In this document: positions 51,044 through 59,405 of the stretch, one piece after another
Layout: each line of letters begins with the position of its first letter
Position numbering within the stretch: position 1 is the first letter of the stretch
Notes under the pieces: model-generated
The model's input: the letters and a program-made list of their open reading frames with translations, nothing else
What the model was told of the DNA's origin: nothing
Databases searched by the model: none
Position numbers and translations under genes: made by a program
Source of the DNA: Flavobacterium gyeonganense
Lineage (GTDB): Bacteria; Bacteroidota; Bacteroidia; Flavobacteriales; Flavobacteriaceae
Assembly: GCF_029625295.1 (NCBI RefSeq)
Contig: NZ_CP121112.1
Span: 4,030,001-4,094,000, forward strand
Reading direction: 5' to 3'
DNA: 64,000 nucleotides

Positions 51044-51976
51044 CTAATTGAGCGTTAAAGCCCCTAAAATTTCTTCATACATAAAAGGGCCGCCAGGATA
51101 TTTGGCGGTATAATCAAGATTCATCCAGACCTGGCCGCGTTCGTCGATATGATAATGAATTATTTTTCCTTTACTTTCTTTCACAAAAAGGACATTCTTA
51201 ATCAGATAATTGACTTTTTCCAGATCAATTAAAGATCCAATCAGAATCTCGGGATAAATGTGTCCTTTGGTATGAATTAATCTAGGTGTTCCGCCAATCG
51301 AACGAATTGCAGCTGCCATCAAAATTGAATGATCATCGCAGTCTCCGGAAAAATATTCTAAAGATTCAGTAGCTGTAGCAATATAATCGCCTTCTTTAGG
51401 ATCATTAACGTAATTCCATCGATTATTAATTTCTTTAAAAACGGCAAAACACTGAATGATGGTTCTGTAATCAGAATACCCCCTGATACCTTTGAAATGC
51501 TTTGTAGTCGCCATAATGGCAAAATTTCGAACCTTAGGATTCTGATACTCTATGGCGTTTATAATTTTGGTTTTATTAGGAAACGGAAGTAATTTTGCCA
51601 CAATGATATCCTGAGGGAAAGGATTGTCAGACATGGTATAAATCATCGAATTATAATCTTCGGATATTTCGGTAAAGCCATAATTCCCTATAACTGTTCC
51701 ATAAAATAAAACTAATAAGTATAAGGCAATACAAATTAAGATGATGGTACGTAACAACATCAGCAGGAAGTAAATTGCTGCAAAAACAACTAAAAAAATC
51801 AAAACACGGTCTAAATTAAAAGACCATTTTAAGTCAATCAGGTTTTGGTGCAATATGATAAAAACCGGGATGGTAATCAAAAGACTCAATAGCATAATAA
51901 TAATCCTATCCCAGGGAGATTTTACCTGTAACTTGGATTTTAATTGCGGAAAGTCAATTTTTGGAAATTTTATCAT
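51044..51976 (-). CDS. Membrane-anchored transglutaminase-like protein
   Basis: 310 residues. Hydrophobic segments at about 25-43, 57-74 and 76-98 anchor the N-terminus. The C-terminal half carries a transglutaminase/protease-like core with the catalytic cysteine C213 in YFSGDCDDHSILMAAAIRSI and a histidine in TKGHIYPEI (H239), with a later aspartate likely in HIDERGQVWMNLDYT. Such proteins are usually hydrolases rather than cross-linkers. No neighbour indicates the substrate. It ends 6 bases from the his operon terminator, on the opposite strand. Confidence 0.8.
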   Translation of the reverse strand: MIKFPKIDFPQLKSKLQVKSPWDRIIIMLLSLLITIPVFIILHQNLIDLKWSFNLDRVLIFLVVFAAIYFLLMLLRTIILICIALYLLVLFYGTVIGNYGFTEISEDYNSMIYTMSDNPFPQDIIVAKLLPFPNKTKIINAIEYQNPKVRNFAIMATTKHFKGIRGYSDYRTIIQCFAVFKEINNRWNYVNDPKEGDYIATATESLEYFSGDCDDHSILMAAAIRSIGGTPRLIHTKGHIYPEILIGSLIDLEKVNYLIKNVLFVKESKGKIIHYHIDERGQVWMNLDYTAKYPGGPFMYEEILGALTLN

Positions 51977-51997
51977 AGCATTAAAAAGCAGTGTTTT

Positions 51998-52849
51998 TTA
52001 CATCGCTTTTACGGTTTCAACAAAAGTACTTTTTTTATCAATAATTCCCAGATCAAATAACTGATTTTGAATCTTTACAAATGCTTTTTCGGTTAAATTT
52101 TTCTGAGACCATTGTGTCAGTTTAAGCCATTCCTGAATATCTTCCAGTCTTTGGTCAAAAATATCTGCCAGTGTTTTGTCAATATCCGGAATCTGGGTAA
52201 AATCCCGTGTAGCATTATTAATGATTTCCAGTATTTTCTCCATTACTTTTGGATTTTTTTTCAAAAATTCATCACGGGCAGCAATTACAAAAGAAGGCCA
52301 TGGAGTAGGGCAATCACCTAAGCGTCTGAAAATACCTTTATCAACGAGAGGTTTGGTCATGAAACGTTCCCACATGAAATAATCTGCAGTTTCATTAGTA
52401 AGAGCTTCTACAGCACCGTCTATGGTGTTGACGATTTCAAATTCTAAATTATCAGTTTCCCAGCCCTGTTCATTTGCATTAACATATGCCATTAATTGAG
52501 ATCCAGAACCCAAACGTGAAATAGCCACTTTTTTATTTTTAAGATCTTTTATAGTATGAAAATCAGAGTTAGCTGCAACATGAATCCCCCAAATTAAAGG
52601 TGACTGCACATAAATCTGAACAATTTTACTGGGATTTCCGGCTGCGATATCCTTTATAATGCCCTCTGTCAAAATAACAGCAATATCAGTATTGCCATCA
52701 CGCAGCATCTGACACATTTTACCAGTACCTTCAGGAATATTTTTCCATTGCAAATCTATATTTTCAGTTTGAAATTCGCCATTTTCAATACATAGCCGCC
52801 ATGGCAAATTGAAGTGTTCAGGAACACCAACAATTTTTACTGTTTTCAT
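51998..52849 (-). CDS. Orphan substrate-binding protein, no signal peptide
   Basis: 283 residues resembling periplasmic binding proteins of the SsuA/TauA/NMT1 group (type II fold): VPEHFNLPWRLCIENGEF at the start, DIAVILTEGIIKDIAAGNP, then LKNKKVAISRLGSGSQLMAY and ADYFMWERFMTKPLVDKGIF. The protein begins directly with the mature-like domain, MKTVKIVGVPEHFN, with no signal peptide, and no ABC permease or ATPase gene is adjacent. It may be a cytoplasmic ligand sensor or enzyme-like descendant of the binding-protein fold. Similar leaderless versions are common in Bacteroidota. Confidence 0.78.
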   Translation of the reverse strand: MKTVKIVGVPEHFNLPWRLCIENGEFQTENIDLQWKNIPEGTGKMCQMLRDGNTDIAVILTEGIIKDIAAGNPSKIVQIYVQSPLIWGIHVAANSDFHTIKDLKNKKVAISRLGSGSQLMAYVNANEQGWETDNLEFEIVNTIDGAVEALTNETADYFMWERFMTKPLVDKGIFRRLGDCPTPWPSFVIAARDEFLKKNPKVMEKILEIINNATRDFTQIPDIDKTLADIFDQRLEDIQEWLKLTQWSQKNLTEKAFVKIQNQLFDLGIIDKKSTFVETVKAM

Positions 52850-52968
52850 TAAGTTTTAAGTTAAGTTGTTTGGGCATATTATTTTTAGACTTCATAAATT
52901 TTAGAATGTTAGATTATTTAAGTATTTAGATTTTAAAAATTATCTAATTACCAAATTTGACACACTAT

Positions 52969-53445
52969 CTAATTTTTCAATAAATCTGTTCTGTGTTTTT
53001 CAGAAAGGCATGGTTCTGCAAATTCTATAATTTCCTGTAATTCGTATTGGCTCAAAAGGTTCTTTACAATTGCGTAATCTACATTTTTTGGGACTTCAAC
53101 TGCAAATAAGGTTTCATTTAAGCCTTCTGAAACACAATGAACTGATTTTAGTTCTTCACGGATTATTTCTTTATCGAATCCTTTTTCTAAAATTACAACC
53201 TGGAGAATTGAATTTCCAAAACTTTCTATAGTCTTTCTGTAAACAAGCGCATCTTCATTTTCATCGAATTCAGCGAAGAAAATATCATCTGTTGCAATTA
53301 AAGGCCCAAAAAAGGGAATATTATCTAGTTTGAAAATTCCTTTTTCCAAATCAATAATTTCAGCCCACATGGTTTCAACCACTGTATCTTCAAGCAAATC
53401 ACTGTAATATCTGAATACTATTTTTTTGTGCGTTTCTACTTCCAT
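52969..53445 (-). CDS. DUF4265-type protein
   Basis: 158 residues, cytoplasmic, acidic. The pattern VETMWAEIIDLEKGIFKLDN followed by IPFFGPLIATDDIFFAEFDE matches what I remember of DUF4265 proteins, whose function is unknown and which occur in immunity-type or stress contexts in some genomes. It sits 10 bases after the VOC-family gene (same strand), so the two are probably co-transcribed. Confidence 0.75.
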   Translation of the reverse strand: MEVETHKKIVFRYYSDLLEDTVVETMWAEIIDLEKGIFKLDNIPFFGPLIATDDIFFAEFDENEDALVYRKTIESFGNSILQVVILEKGFDKEIIREELKSVHCVSEGLNETLFAVEVPKNVDYAIVKNLLSQYELQEIIEFAEPCLSEKHRTDLLKN

Positions 53446-53455
53446 TATTTAGACA

Positions 53456-53836
53456 TTAATTTAAGGCTTTTAAAGGCGATATTACAATACGATATCCGTC
53501 GGGATCCATAAACATTTTTCCATTTTCATTCCAATATGGATTTATGGCCGGTATGATTGAAATATTGTTATTTACCACCTTTTTTATTAAGGTATTATAT
53601 TTTAAAATTGTTTTGGGATAAAGTACAATGATATCATCTTCATCAAACTTATGATCAGTTTTGGTTTTAGATTGTGTGAATTCAAAATACCAGTCTAAAT
53701 CAGGTTTTCCAATAAAAAGACCATCATAATTATTATGGTTTTGGAAGCCGCCAAGTCTTTCAAAACCTAAAATATTGACGTAAAAATTTTCAATAGTCTC
53801 TAAATTATTTGTATGCCTTGCAACTCTTAGCATCAT
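53456..53836 (-). CDS. VOC-family (glyoxalase-like) protein
   Basis: 126 residues with the paired beta-alpha-beta-beta-beta pattern of the vicinal oxygen chelate superfamily: ARHTNNLETIENFYVNILGF at the start, KPDLDWYFEFTQ in the middle, and the closing FMDPDGYRIVISPL typical of glyoxalase/bleomycin-resistance proteins. Histidine and glutamate positions could bind a metal. The substrate is unknown. The start is the first or second of two adjacent ATG codons (53836 or 53833). Confidence 0.85.
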   Translation of the reverse strand: MMLRVARHTNNLETIENFYVNILGFERLGGFQNHNNYDGLFIGKPDLDWYFEFTQSKTKTDHKFDEDDIIVLYPKTILKYNTLIKKVVNNNISIIPAINPYWNENGKMFMDPDGYRIVISPLKALN

Positions 53837-53885
53837 AATTTTGTAATTTTTAAATAATAAATTATCTAATTTTAAGATTGGCTAA

Positions 53886-54755
53886 TTATTTTACCGCTAA
53901 TTTATCTAAAGTATATGCAATCAGTTCATCAACTGCCTTATAAGGATCCTGACTAAAAGTTCCAGAAGCACGATTCGCAATAATCGCATTTAATGACAAA
54001 GCATTATGTCCCAGTAATGCTGAAAGTCCGTAAATAGCAGCAGTTTCCATTTCCAGGTTTGTGATTCGGTTATCATTAAAATCAAAATTATCCATTTTGT
54101 TATTTAATTCCTCATCCTGAATATTTAAACGCAGAATACGCCCCTGGGGGCCATAAAAACCTCCGGCAGTAGCTGTAATTCCTTTGAAAATTTTCTCACT
54201 TTCAATAATTTTTTCTAATGTTTCTGAGCAGGCAATTGCATACGGTTTTCCTTTTCTGATATCCCAGTTGGTATGCAGGATAAAAGCATCTTCAATCGCA
54301 TTATGGGAAACATTATCAATTAGATAAGAGCGAAGCATATTATCCAGTCCTAATCCAAATTTAGATATTACAAAGCTGTCAACAGGTATATCTGCATGTA
54401 ACGAACCCGAAGTCCCGATTCGGATTATATTTAGAGAGGTTAGTTCTTTTTTTGGTAGACGTGTTTCTAAATCGATGTTAACCAAGGCGTCTAATTCATT
54501 TAGTACAATGTCAATATTATCAGGTCCAATTCCTGTTGACATGACTGTAATTCTTTTGCCTTTGTAAACTCCAGTTTGGGTTTTAAATTCTCTTTTTTGA
54601 GTTGAATATTCAATCGAATCAAAAAACTGGGTAATTTTTTCAACCCTGTTCTGATCTCCCACAAAAATTATATCGTGGGCTATATGTTCAGGTCGAAGGT
54701 TTAAGTGATAAACACTTCCATCCGGGTTGAGTATTAATTCTGATGCCTTTATCAT
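53886..54755 (-). CDS. Nucleoside phosphorylase (uridine phosphorylase-like)
   Basis: 289 residues of the PNP/UDP family, which splits nucleosides with phosphate in salvage. Seen are the start SVYHLNLRPEHIAHDIIFVG DQNRVEKI region, the phosphate-binding GTSGSLHADIPVDSFVISKF, and the ribose/base site NLEMETAAIYGLSALLG, the E-M-E motif of NP-I enzymes. Length and ending fit the uridine-phosphorylase branch, but purine preference cannot be excluded. It lies 50 bases upstream of the VOC gene on the same strand. Confidence 0.88.
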   Translation of the reverse strand: MIKASELILNPDGSVYHLNLRPEHIAHDIIFVGDQNRVEKITQFFDSIEYSTQKREFKTQTGVYKGKRITVMSTGIGPDNIDIVLNELDALVNIDLETRLPKKELTSLNIIRIGTSGSLHADIPVDSFVISKFGLGLDNMLRSYLIDNVSHNAIEDAFILHTNWDIRKGKPYAIACSETLEKIIESEKIFKGITATAGGFYGPQGRILRLNIQDEELNNKMDNFDFNDNRITNLEMETAAIYGLSALLGHNALSLNAIIANRASGTFSQDPYKAVDELIAYTLDKLAVK

Positions 54756-54841
54756 TTTTTTTAAGTTGCTAAGTTACTAAGATTTTATTTCAGGTTTCGG
54801 CTTAAGTTGAGCACATGAAACTTTAAACAAATAACTATTTT

Positions 54842-55174
54842 TTATCCACCAACCCGTTTTGTTTTAAAGCCTTTTTCTTTTAAAATTGCCATAATTTTAT
54901 CACGGTAATCTCCCTGAATGATAATAGAATCATCTTTAAAAGTTCCGCCAACGCTCAGTTTTGTCTTGATTTCTTTGGCCAGAATTTTAAAATCTTCATC
55001 AGATCCTTCGTAACCTTCGATGATGGTTGTTGCTTTTCCTTTTCGTTTTTCGAATTTGCAGATCATAGGCTCCTTTTGTACATAAAGCACATGTTCTTGT
55101 TCCTGAACCTCTTCTGGTTCATTGGATTCTATATGATCCGGAAATAAATTTTTTAACTGATCTTTAAAGTCCAT
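54842..55174 (-). CDS. SUI1/YciH-type translation factor
   Basis: 110 residues, single SUI1/eIF1 domain. The hallmark segment is TKLSVGGTFKDDSIIIQGDY, followed by IMAILKEKGFKTKRVGG at the C-terminus, as in bacterial YciH and eIF1. The N-terminal 40 residues are acidic. By analogy it may bind the 30S subunit and influence start-codon selection, mainly under stress. It is a single-domain protein with no unusual features. Confidence 0.9.
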   Translation of the reverse strand: MDFKDQLKNLFPDHIESNEPEEVQEQEHVLYVQKEPMICKFEKRKGKATTIIEGYEGSDEDFKILAKEIKTKLSVGGTFKDDSIIIQGDYRDKIMAILKEKGFKTKRVGG

Positions 55175-55221
55175 AAGTTTTGTTTTAAAAAATAAATTCC
55201 AATGCTTAAATTTAAAAAATC

Positions 55222-55280
55222 AAATTCCAAATCCCAATTTAATAATTTTGGAATTTGGAATTTTATAAAATTTGGAATTT
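55222..55280. repeat. AAATTCC/GGAATTT palindrome upstream of the SUI1-like gene
   Basis: AAATTCCAAAT (55222-55232) is a perfect complement of ATTTGGAATTT, which occurs twice (55253-55263 and 55270-55280). The words are the same as those in the hisG-hisD spacer at 43729-43798. Confidence 0.75.
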
Positions 55281-55287
55281 AATAAGT

Positions 55288-56238
55288 TTATTTTTTTATT
55301 AAACCTAAATCTACTAAGCGTTCATGTAAAAAATCACCTGCTGAAATATCTTCATATTTCTTAGGATTTTCAGCATCAATACAGTTTTCTAAACAATCCA
55401 GACGCATATCGCTCACAGGATGCATAAAAAACGGAATAGAATAACGTGAAGTTCCCCATAATTCCCTTGGCGGATTTACAACCTGATGTATAGTCGATTT
55501 TAATTTGTTGTTTGTATGTCTTGAGAGCATGTCTCCAACGTTGATTACCAATTCATCATCTGCAGCAATGGCATCAATCCATTCCCCATTATGATTCTGA
55601 ACTTGTAATCCTTTACCCTGAGCTCCCATCAAAAGCGTAATTAGATTTATATCGCCGTGAGCAGCTGCACGAATCGCATTCTCCGGTTCAGAAGTAATCG
55701 GAGGATAATGAATCGGTCTTAAAATAGAGTTTCCTTCTTTTGCATATTCATCAAAATAGAATTCATCAAGGCCTAAATGCAAGGCAAGTGCCCTTAATAC
55801 ATAAATACCTGTTTTTTCTAGCATTTGATAAGCTTCTTTACCAACTTCGTTAAAACGAGGCAACTCCTTAACCTCAACGTTGTCTGGATATTCAGAAGCC
55901 CATTTCGAATCTTTGTCAACATACTGGCCAAAATGCCAGAACTCTTTTAAATCTCCCTCTTTTCGTCCTTTAGCATGTTCTTTTCCAAATGAAACATAAC
56001 CTCTTTGTCCGCCTATTCCGGGAATTTCATAATTGTGTTTGGTTTCTAATGGCAAGGCGAAAAATTTTCGAATTTCGCCATAAAGTTCGTTTACCAGCTG
56101 GTCATCAAGAAAATGACCTTTTAAGGCAACGAAGCCAATGTTTTCAAATGCACTGCCGATTTCATTTACAAATTTTTGTTTACGTTCCGGGTCGCCCGAA
56201 AGGAAATCACGTAAGTCTACACTAGGAATGTTTTGCAT
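55288..56238 (-). CDS. Isopenicillin-N-synthase-like 2OG-Fe(II) oxygenase
   Basis: 316 residues of the 2-oxoglutarate/iron(II) oxygenase superfamily, plant/IPNS-like branch. The N-terminal DIOX_N part has VDLRDFLSGDPERKQKFV and GFVALKGH; the jelly-roll core has the facial triad H194-x-D196 (AAHGDINLITLL) and H251 (KLKSTIHQVVNPP), with the cosubstrate RxS motif R265-Y-S267. It is a cytoplasmic oxygenase of unknown substrate; common in Flavobacteriia. The minus strand shows a -7 element 46 bases upstream. Confidence 0.9.
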   Translation of the reverse strand: MQNIPSVDLRDFLSGDPERKQKFVNEIGSAFENIGFVALKGHFLDDQLVNELYGEIRKFFALPLETKHNYEIPGIGGQRGYVSFGKEHAKGRKEGDLKEFWHFGQYVDKDSKWASEYPDNVEVKELPRFNEVGKEAYQMLEKTGIYVLRALALHLGLDEFYFDEYAKEGNSILRPIHYPPITSEPENAIRAAAHGDINLITLLMGAQGKGLQVQNHNGEWIDAIAADDELVINVGDMLSRHTNNKLKSTIHQVVNPPRELWGTSRYSIPFFMHPVSDMRLDCLENCIDAENPKKYEDISAGDFLHERLVDLGLIKK

Positions 56239-56284
56239 ACTTTACATTTTTATTTTAAGAAAAAAAGGTTTTAGGCCTTCATAA

Positions 56285-56292
56285 CAAAGGTA
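56285..56292 (-). promoter_or_regulatory. -7 element of the oxygenase gene
   Basis: The minus strand reads TACCTTTG, matching TAnnTTTG, 46 bases before the start at 56238. No -33 TTG identified at the expected distance. Confidence 0.4.
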
Positions 56293-56486
56293 TAGAATAT
56301 TTTAGATTTGAATTTTAAAAAATACTATAAAATTAGATTTTTCCTGTAATAATTTAACATAAAGATGGAGAGGGTAATTTTGATTAAACTTTAATTTCGA
56401 ACTTGTTTTGCTTTAAAAACATGTTAATAATTCTGAAAAACATGGGTTTTAAAATAGAAAATTCTATTTTTATAAAAAAGAACATT

Positions 56487-57236
56487 ATGAAAATAGGACT
56501 AATCGGATTTGGGAAAACCGGAAAAGCGGTAGCTTCGGTTTTGCTGCAAAATAAAAAAATTTCACTTAAATGGGTTTTGAAAAGAAGTCATATTTTAGAG
56601 AATCGAACTACAGCGGAATATCTGGGAATTGATTCTGAAGAAACAGGTAAAATATATTCAATTGAAAGTACTTCGATAACAGAACTACTGGATAAGGAAC
56701 CTGTTGATATGATAATTGATTTTTCTTCAGCTATGGGAATTTATAGTTACGGAGAAGAAGCTAGTATCAGAAAGGTAAAAATTATATCTGCTATTTCTCA
56801 TTATTCTAAACAAGAAAAAGATTTTTTAAAGTCGCTTTCAAAAATTACTACTGTATTTTGGAGTCCTAATATCACGCTTGGGGTAAATTATTTGTTATTT
56901 GCTTCTAAATTTTTGAAGAAAATTGCGCCCTGGGTTGATATCGAAATTATTGAAGAACATTTTAAAGGTAAAGACGGCATTTCAGGGACTGCCCTTAAAA
57001 TTGCAGAAACACTTGATTTAGAGGAAAATGATATAAATTCGGTAAGAGCCGGTGGCATCGTAGGGAAACACGAAGTCGTTTTTGGATTTCCTTTCCAGAC
57101 AGTCAGGCTGATTCATGAAAGCATTTCCCGTGAAGCTTTTGGCAGCGGGGTTGTATTTGTTGCTGAAAATTTAAAAAATAAAGAAGAAGGACTATATAAC
57201 TTTGAAGATATTTTATCTCCTTATTTTGTTGCTTAA
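56487..57236 (+). CDS. DapB-like reductase (dihydrodipicolinate reductase family)
   Basis: 249 residues from the ATG at 56487 (28 further codons upstream are in frame but lack family character). The N-terminal Rossmann motif is KIGLIGFGKTGKAVAS, and the core has the DapB-type segments PNITLGVNYLLF, EIIEEHFKGKDGISGTAL and VRAGGIVGKHEVVFG. In canonical DapB the active-site segment is E-x-HH-x-x-K with two histidines; here the second is phenylalanine (EHF) and a residue is missing, while the lysine and the SGTAL motif remain. It may be the lysine-pathway enzyme or a divergent paralogue. It is on its own, upstream of the E1 gene. Confidence 0.85.
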   Translation: MKIGLIGFGKTGKAVASVLLQNKKISLKWVLKRSHILENRTTAEYLGIDSEETGKIYSIESTSITELLDKEPVDMIIDFSSAMGIYSYGEEASIRKVKIISAISHYSKQEKDFLKSLSKITTVFWSPNITLGVNYLLFASKFLKKIAPWVDIEIIEEHFKGKDGISGTALKIAETLDLEENDINSVRAGGIVGKHEVVFGFPFQTVRLIHESISREAFGSGVVFVAENLKNKEEGLYNFEDILSPYFVA

Positions 57237-57317
57237 ATAATTTTATGCTAAAAATTACTTATTACAATTATAGTTGAGCAACAGCTTATTTTTTAGTATT
57301 TATTTCACTATTAGTAT

Positions 57318-57344
57318 TTGAGTTGTTATATTTTAATATATTTG
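57318..57344 (+). promoter_or_regulatory. Predicted promoter of the fused E1 gene
   Basis: TTG at 57318-57320 and TATATTTG at 57337-57344 are 16 bases apart, near the lower limit of the usual spacing. The ATG follows 21 bases later. Confidence 0.5.
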
Positions 57345-57365
57345 AAATGCTAAAACCGAAACAAA

Positions 57366-59342
57366 ATGATCTTTTACAGACAAGACCTGACTGACACTCA
57401 ATTACTGGATTTATATAAAAAAATACTCAAGCCACGTTTAATCGAAGAAAAAATGCTCATCCTGATCCGACAGGGCAAAGTATCAAAATGGTTTTCAGGA
57501 ATTGGACAGGAAGCAATTGCAGTAGGTGTTACAGCTGTTTTGGATGAGTCAGAATATGTATTGCCTATGCATAGAAATCTGGGGGTTTTTACTTCAAGAA
57601 ATATTCCTTTGTACCGATTGTTTTCGCAATGGCAGGGAAAAGCAAATGGTTTTACAAAAGGCAGGGACCGCAGTTTTCATTTTGGAACCCAGGAATATAA
57701 AATTATCGGAATGATTTCGCATCTGGGGCCACAATTAGGTATTGCAGATGGGATTGCTTTGGCAAATAAACTTCAAAACAATAAAAAAATAACTGCTGTT
57801 TTTACTGGTGAAGGCGCAACCAGCGAAGGTGATTTTCATGAAGCCTTAAATATTGCTGCAGTCTGGAAATTGCCTGTAATGTTTATTATTGAAAACAACG
57901 GTTACGGACTTTCTACACCTACAAATGAGCAGTATATGTGCGAAAACCTGGCAGATAAGGGCACGGGTTATGGTATGGAAAGCCATATTATTGACGGAAA
58001 TAATATTCTGGAAGTTTATAACAAACTTTCAAAACTTAAGGAGCAGATGCAGGAAAATCCCCGTCCGGTTTTATTGGAATTTAAAACCTTTAGAATGCGT
58101 GGGCATGAAGAGGCGAGCGGTACAAAATATGTTCCTCAGGAATTGAGGGATGAGTGGAGTGAAAAAGACCCGGTTACCAATTATCGAAGATTTTTAACAG
58201 AAAGTGGTGTCCTGACAGCAGAATTCGACGAACAGCTTCATAATGAAATCAAGCAGGAAATCGACGAAAATTTAGCTATAGCACATGCGGAACCGGAAAT
58301 TGTTCCGACTTATGAAGGTGAATTAGCAGATGTTTATAAGCCTTATGAGTATGAAGAAGTGATTCATTCATCAGAATCTAAGAATATTCGTTTTATAGAT
58401 GCTATCAGAACGAGTCTGGAACAGTCTATGAAAAAGCATGAAAATCTCGTTATGATGGGGCAGGATATAGCAGAATATGGAGGAGCTTTTAAAATAACAG
58501 ATGGTTTTGTTGAGTTTTTTGGAAAAGCACGTGTTCGAAATACCCCAATTTGTGAAAGCGCCGTTGTTTCAACCGGAATGGGATTATCAATTAACGGCTA
58601 TAAAGCAATTGTTGAAATGCAATTTGCAGATTTCGTTTCAACAGGTTTTAATCCGATTGTAAATTTACTGGCCAAATCGCATTATCGCTGGGGTGAAAAA
58701 GCCGATGTTGTAGTACGCATGCCTTGTGGCGGAGGAACTCAGGCAGGACCTTTTCATTCACAGACAAATGAAGCCTGGTTTACCAAAACTCCGGGATTAA
58801 AAGTAGTTTACCCGGCCTTCCCTTATGATGCTAAAGGATTATTAAATACCTCAATAAACGATCCGAATCCGGTTTTGTTTTTTGAACATAAACTTTTATA
58901 CAGAAGCATCTATCAGGATGTTCCAAATGATTATTATACGATTCCATTAGGAAAAGCAGCAATGATAAAAGAAGGAGAAAAGATAACCATTATTGCCTTT
59001 GGTGCAACGGTTCACTGGGCACTGGAAACATTAGAAAAACATCCGGATATTGAGGCTGATTTGATTGATTTAAGAACATTGCAGCCTTTGGATACTGAAA
59101 CTATTTTTGCATCTGTCAAAAAAACGGGCAAAGTGATTATTTATCAGGAAGATACTTTGTTTGGCGGAATTGCCAGCGATATATCCGCTTTGATCATGGA
59201 ACAGTGTTTTGAATATCTTGACGGGCCGGTAAAAAGAGTTGCTAGCTTAGATTCTCCAATTCCGTTTACTAAGGCTCTGGAAGATCAGTTTTTGCCAAAA
59301 GAGCGCTTTGAAAAAGAACTTATGGACTTGCTGGCTTATTAG
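57366..59342 (+). CDS. Fused alpha/beta E1 of a branched-chain 2-oxoacid dehydrogenase-type complex
   Basis: 658-residue thiamine-diphosphate enzyme that decarboxylates a 2-oxoacid and acylates the E2 lipoyl group. Residues 1 to about 330 are the alpha part, with FSGIGQEAIAVGVTAVLDES, the ThDP motif GEGATSEGDFHEA...ENNGYGLS and RMRGHEEASGTKYVP. Residues about 345-658 are the beta part, with IRFIDAIRTSLEQSMKKHEN, GQDIAEYGGAFK, MQFADFVSTGFNPIVN and VYPAFPYDAKGLL. Elsewhere the two are separate genes; the fusion is frequent in Bacteroidota. Substrate preference (branched-chain or pyruvate) is not readable with certainty. No E2 or E3 gene is adjacent. Confidence 0.92.
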   Translation: MIFYRQDLTDTQLLDLYKKILKPRLIEEKMLILIRQGKVSKWFSGIGQEAIAVGVTAVLDESEYVLPMHRNLGVFTSRNIPLYRLFSQWQGKANGFTKGRDRSFHFGTQEYKIIGMISHLGPQLGIADGIALANKLQNNKKITAVFTGEGATSEGDFHEALNIAAVWKLPVMFIIENNGYGLSTPTNEQYMCENLADKGTGYGMESHIIDGNNILEVYNKLSKLKEQMQENPRPVLLEFKTFRMRGHEEASGTKYVPQELRDEWSEKDPVTNYRRFLTESGVLTAEFDEQLHNEIKQEIDENLAIAHAEPEIVPTYEGELADVYKPYEYEEVIHSSESKNIRFIDAIRTSLEQSMKKHENLVMMGQDIAEYGGAFKITDGFVEFFGKARVRNTPICESAVVSTGMGLSINGYKAIVEMQFADFVSTGFNPIVNLLAKSHYRWGEKADVVVRMPCGGGTQAGPFHSQTNEAWFTKTPGLKVVYPAFPYDAKGLLNTSINDPNPVLFFEHKLLYRSIYQDVPNDYYTIPLGKAAMIKEGEKITIIAFGATVHWALETLEKHPDIEADLIDLRTLQPLDTETIFASVKKTGKVIIYQEDTLFGGIASDISALIMEQCFEYLDGPVKRVASLDSPIPFTKALEDQFLPKERFEKELMDLLAY

Positions 59343-59405
59343 AACCAAAAAATAAGGAGCTGATTTAAATTATCTAAAATTAATATTACTTAAATACATT
59401 AAAAT

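Noticed and set aside
56403..56486. Extended start of the DapB-like gene
   Set aside because: The extension has no family similarity and the Rossmann motif begins right after the ATG at 56487.
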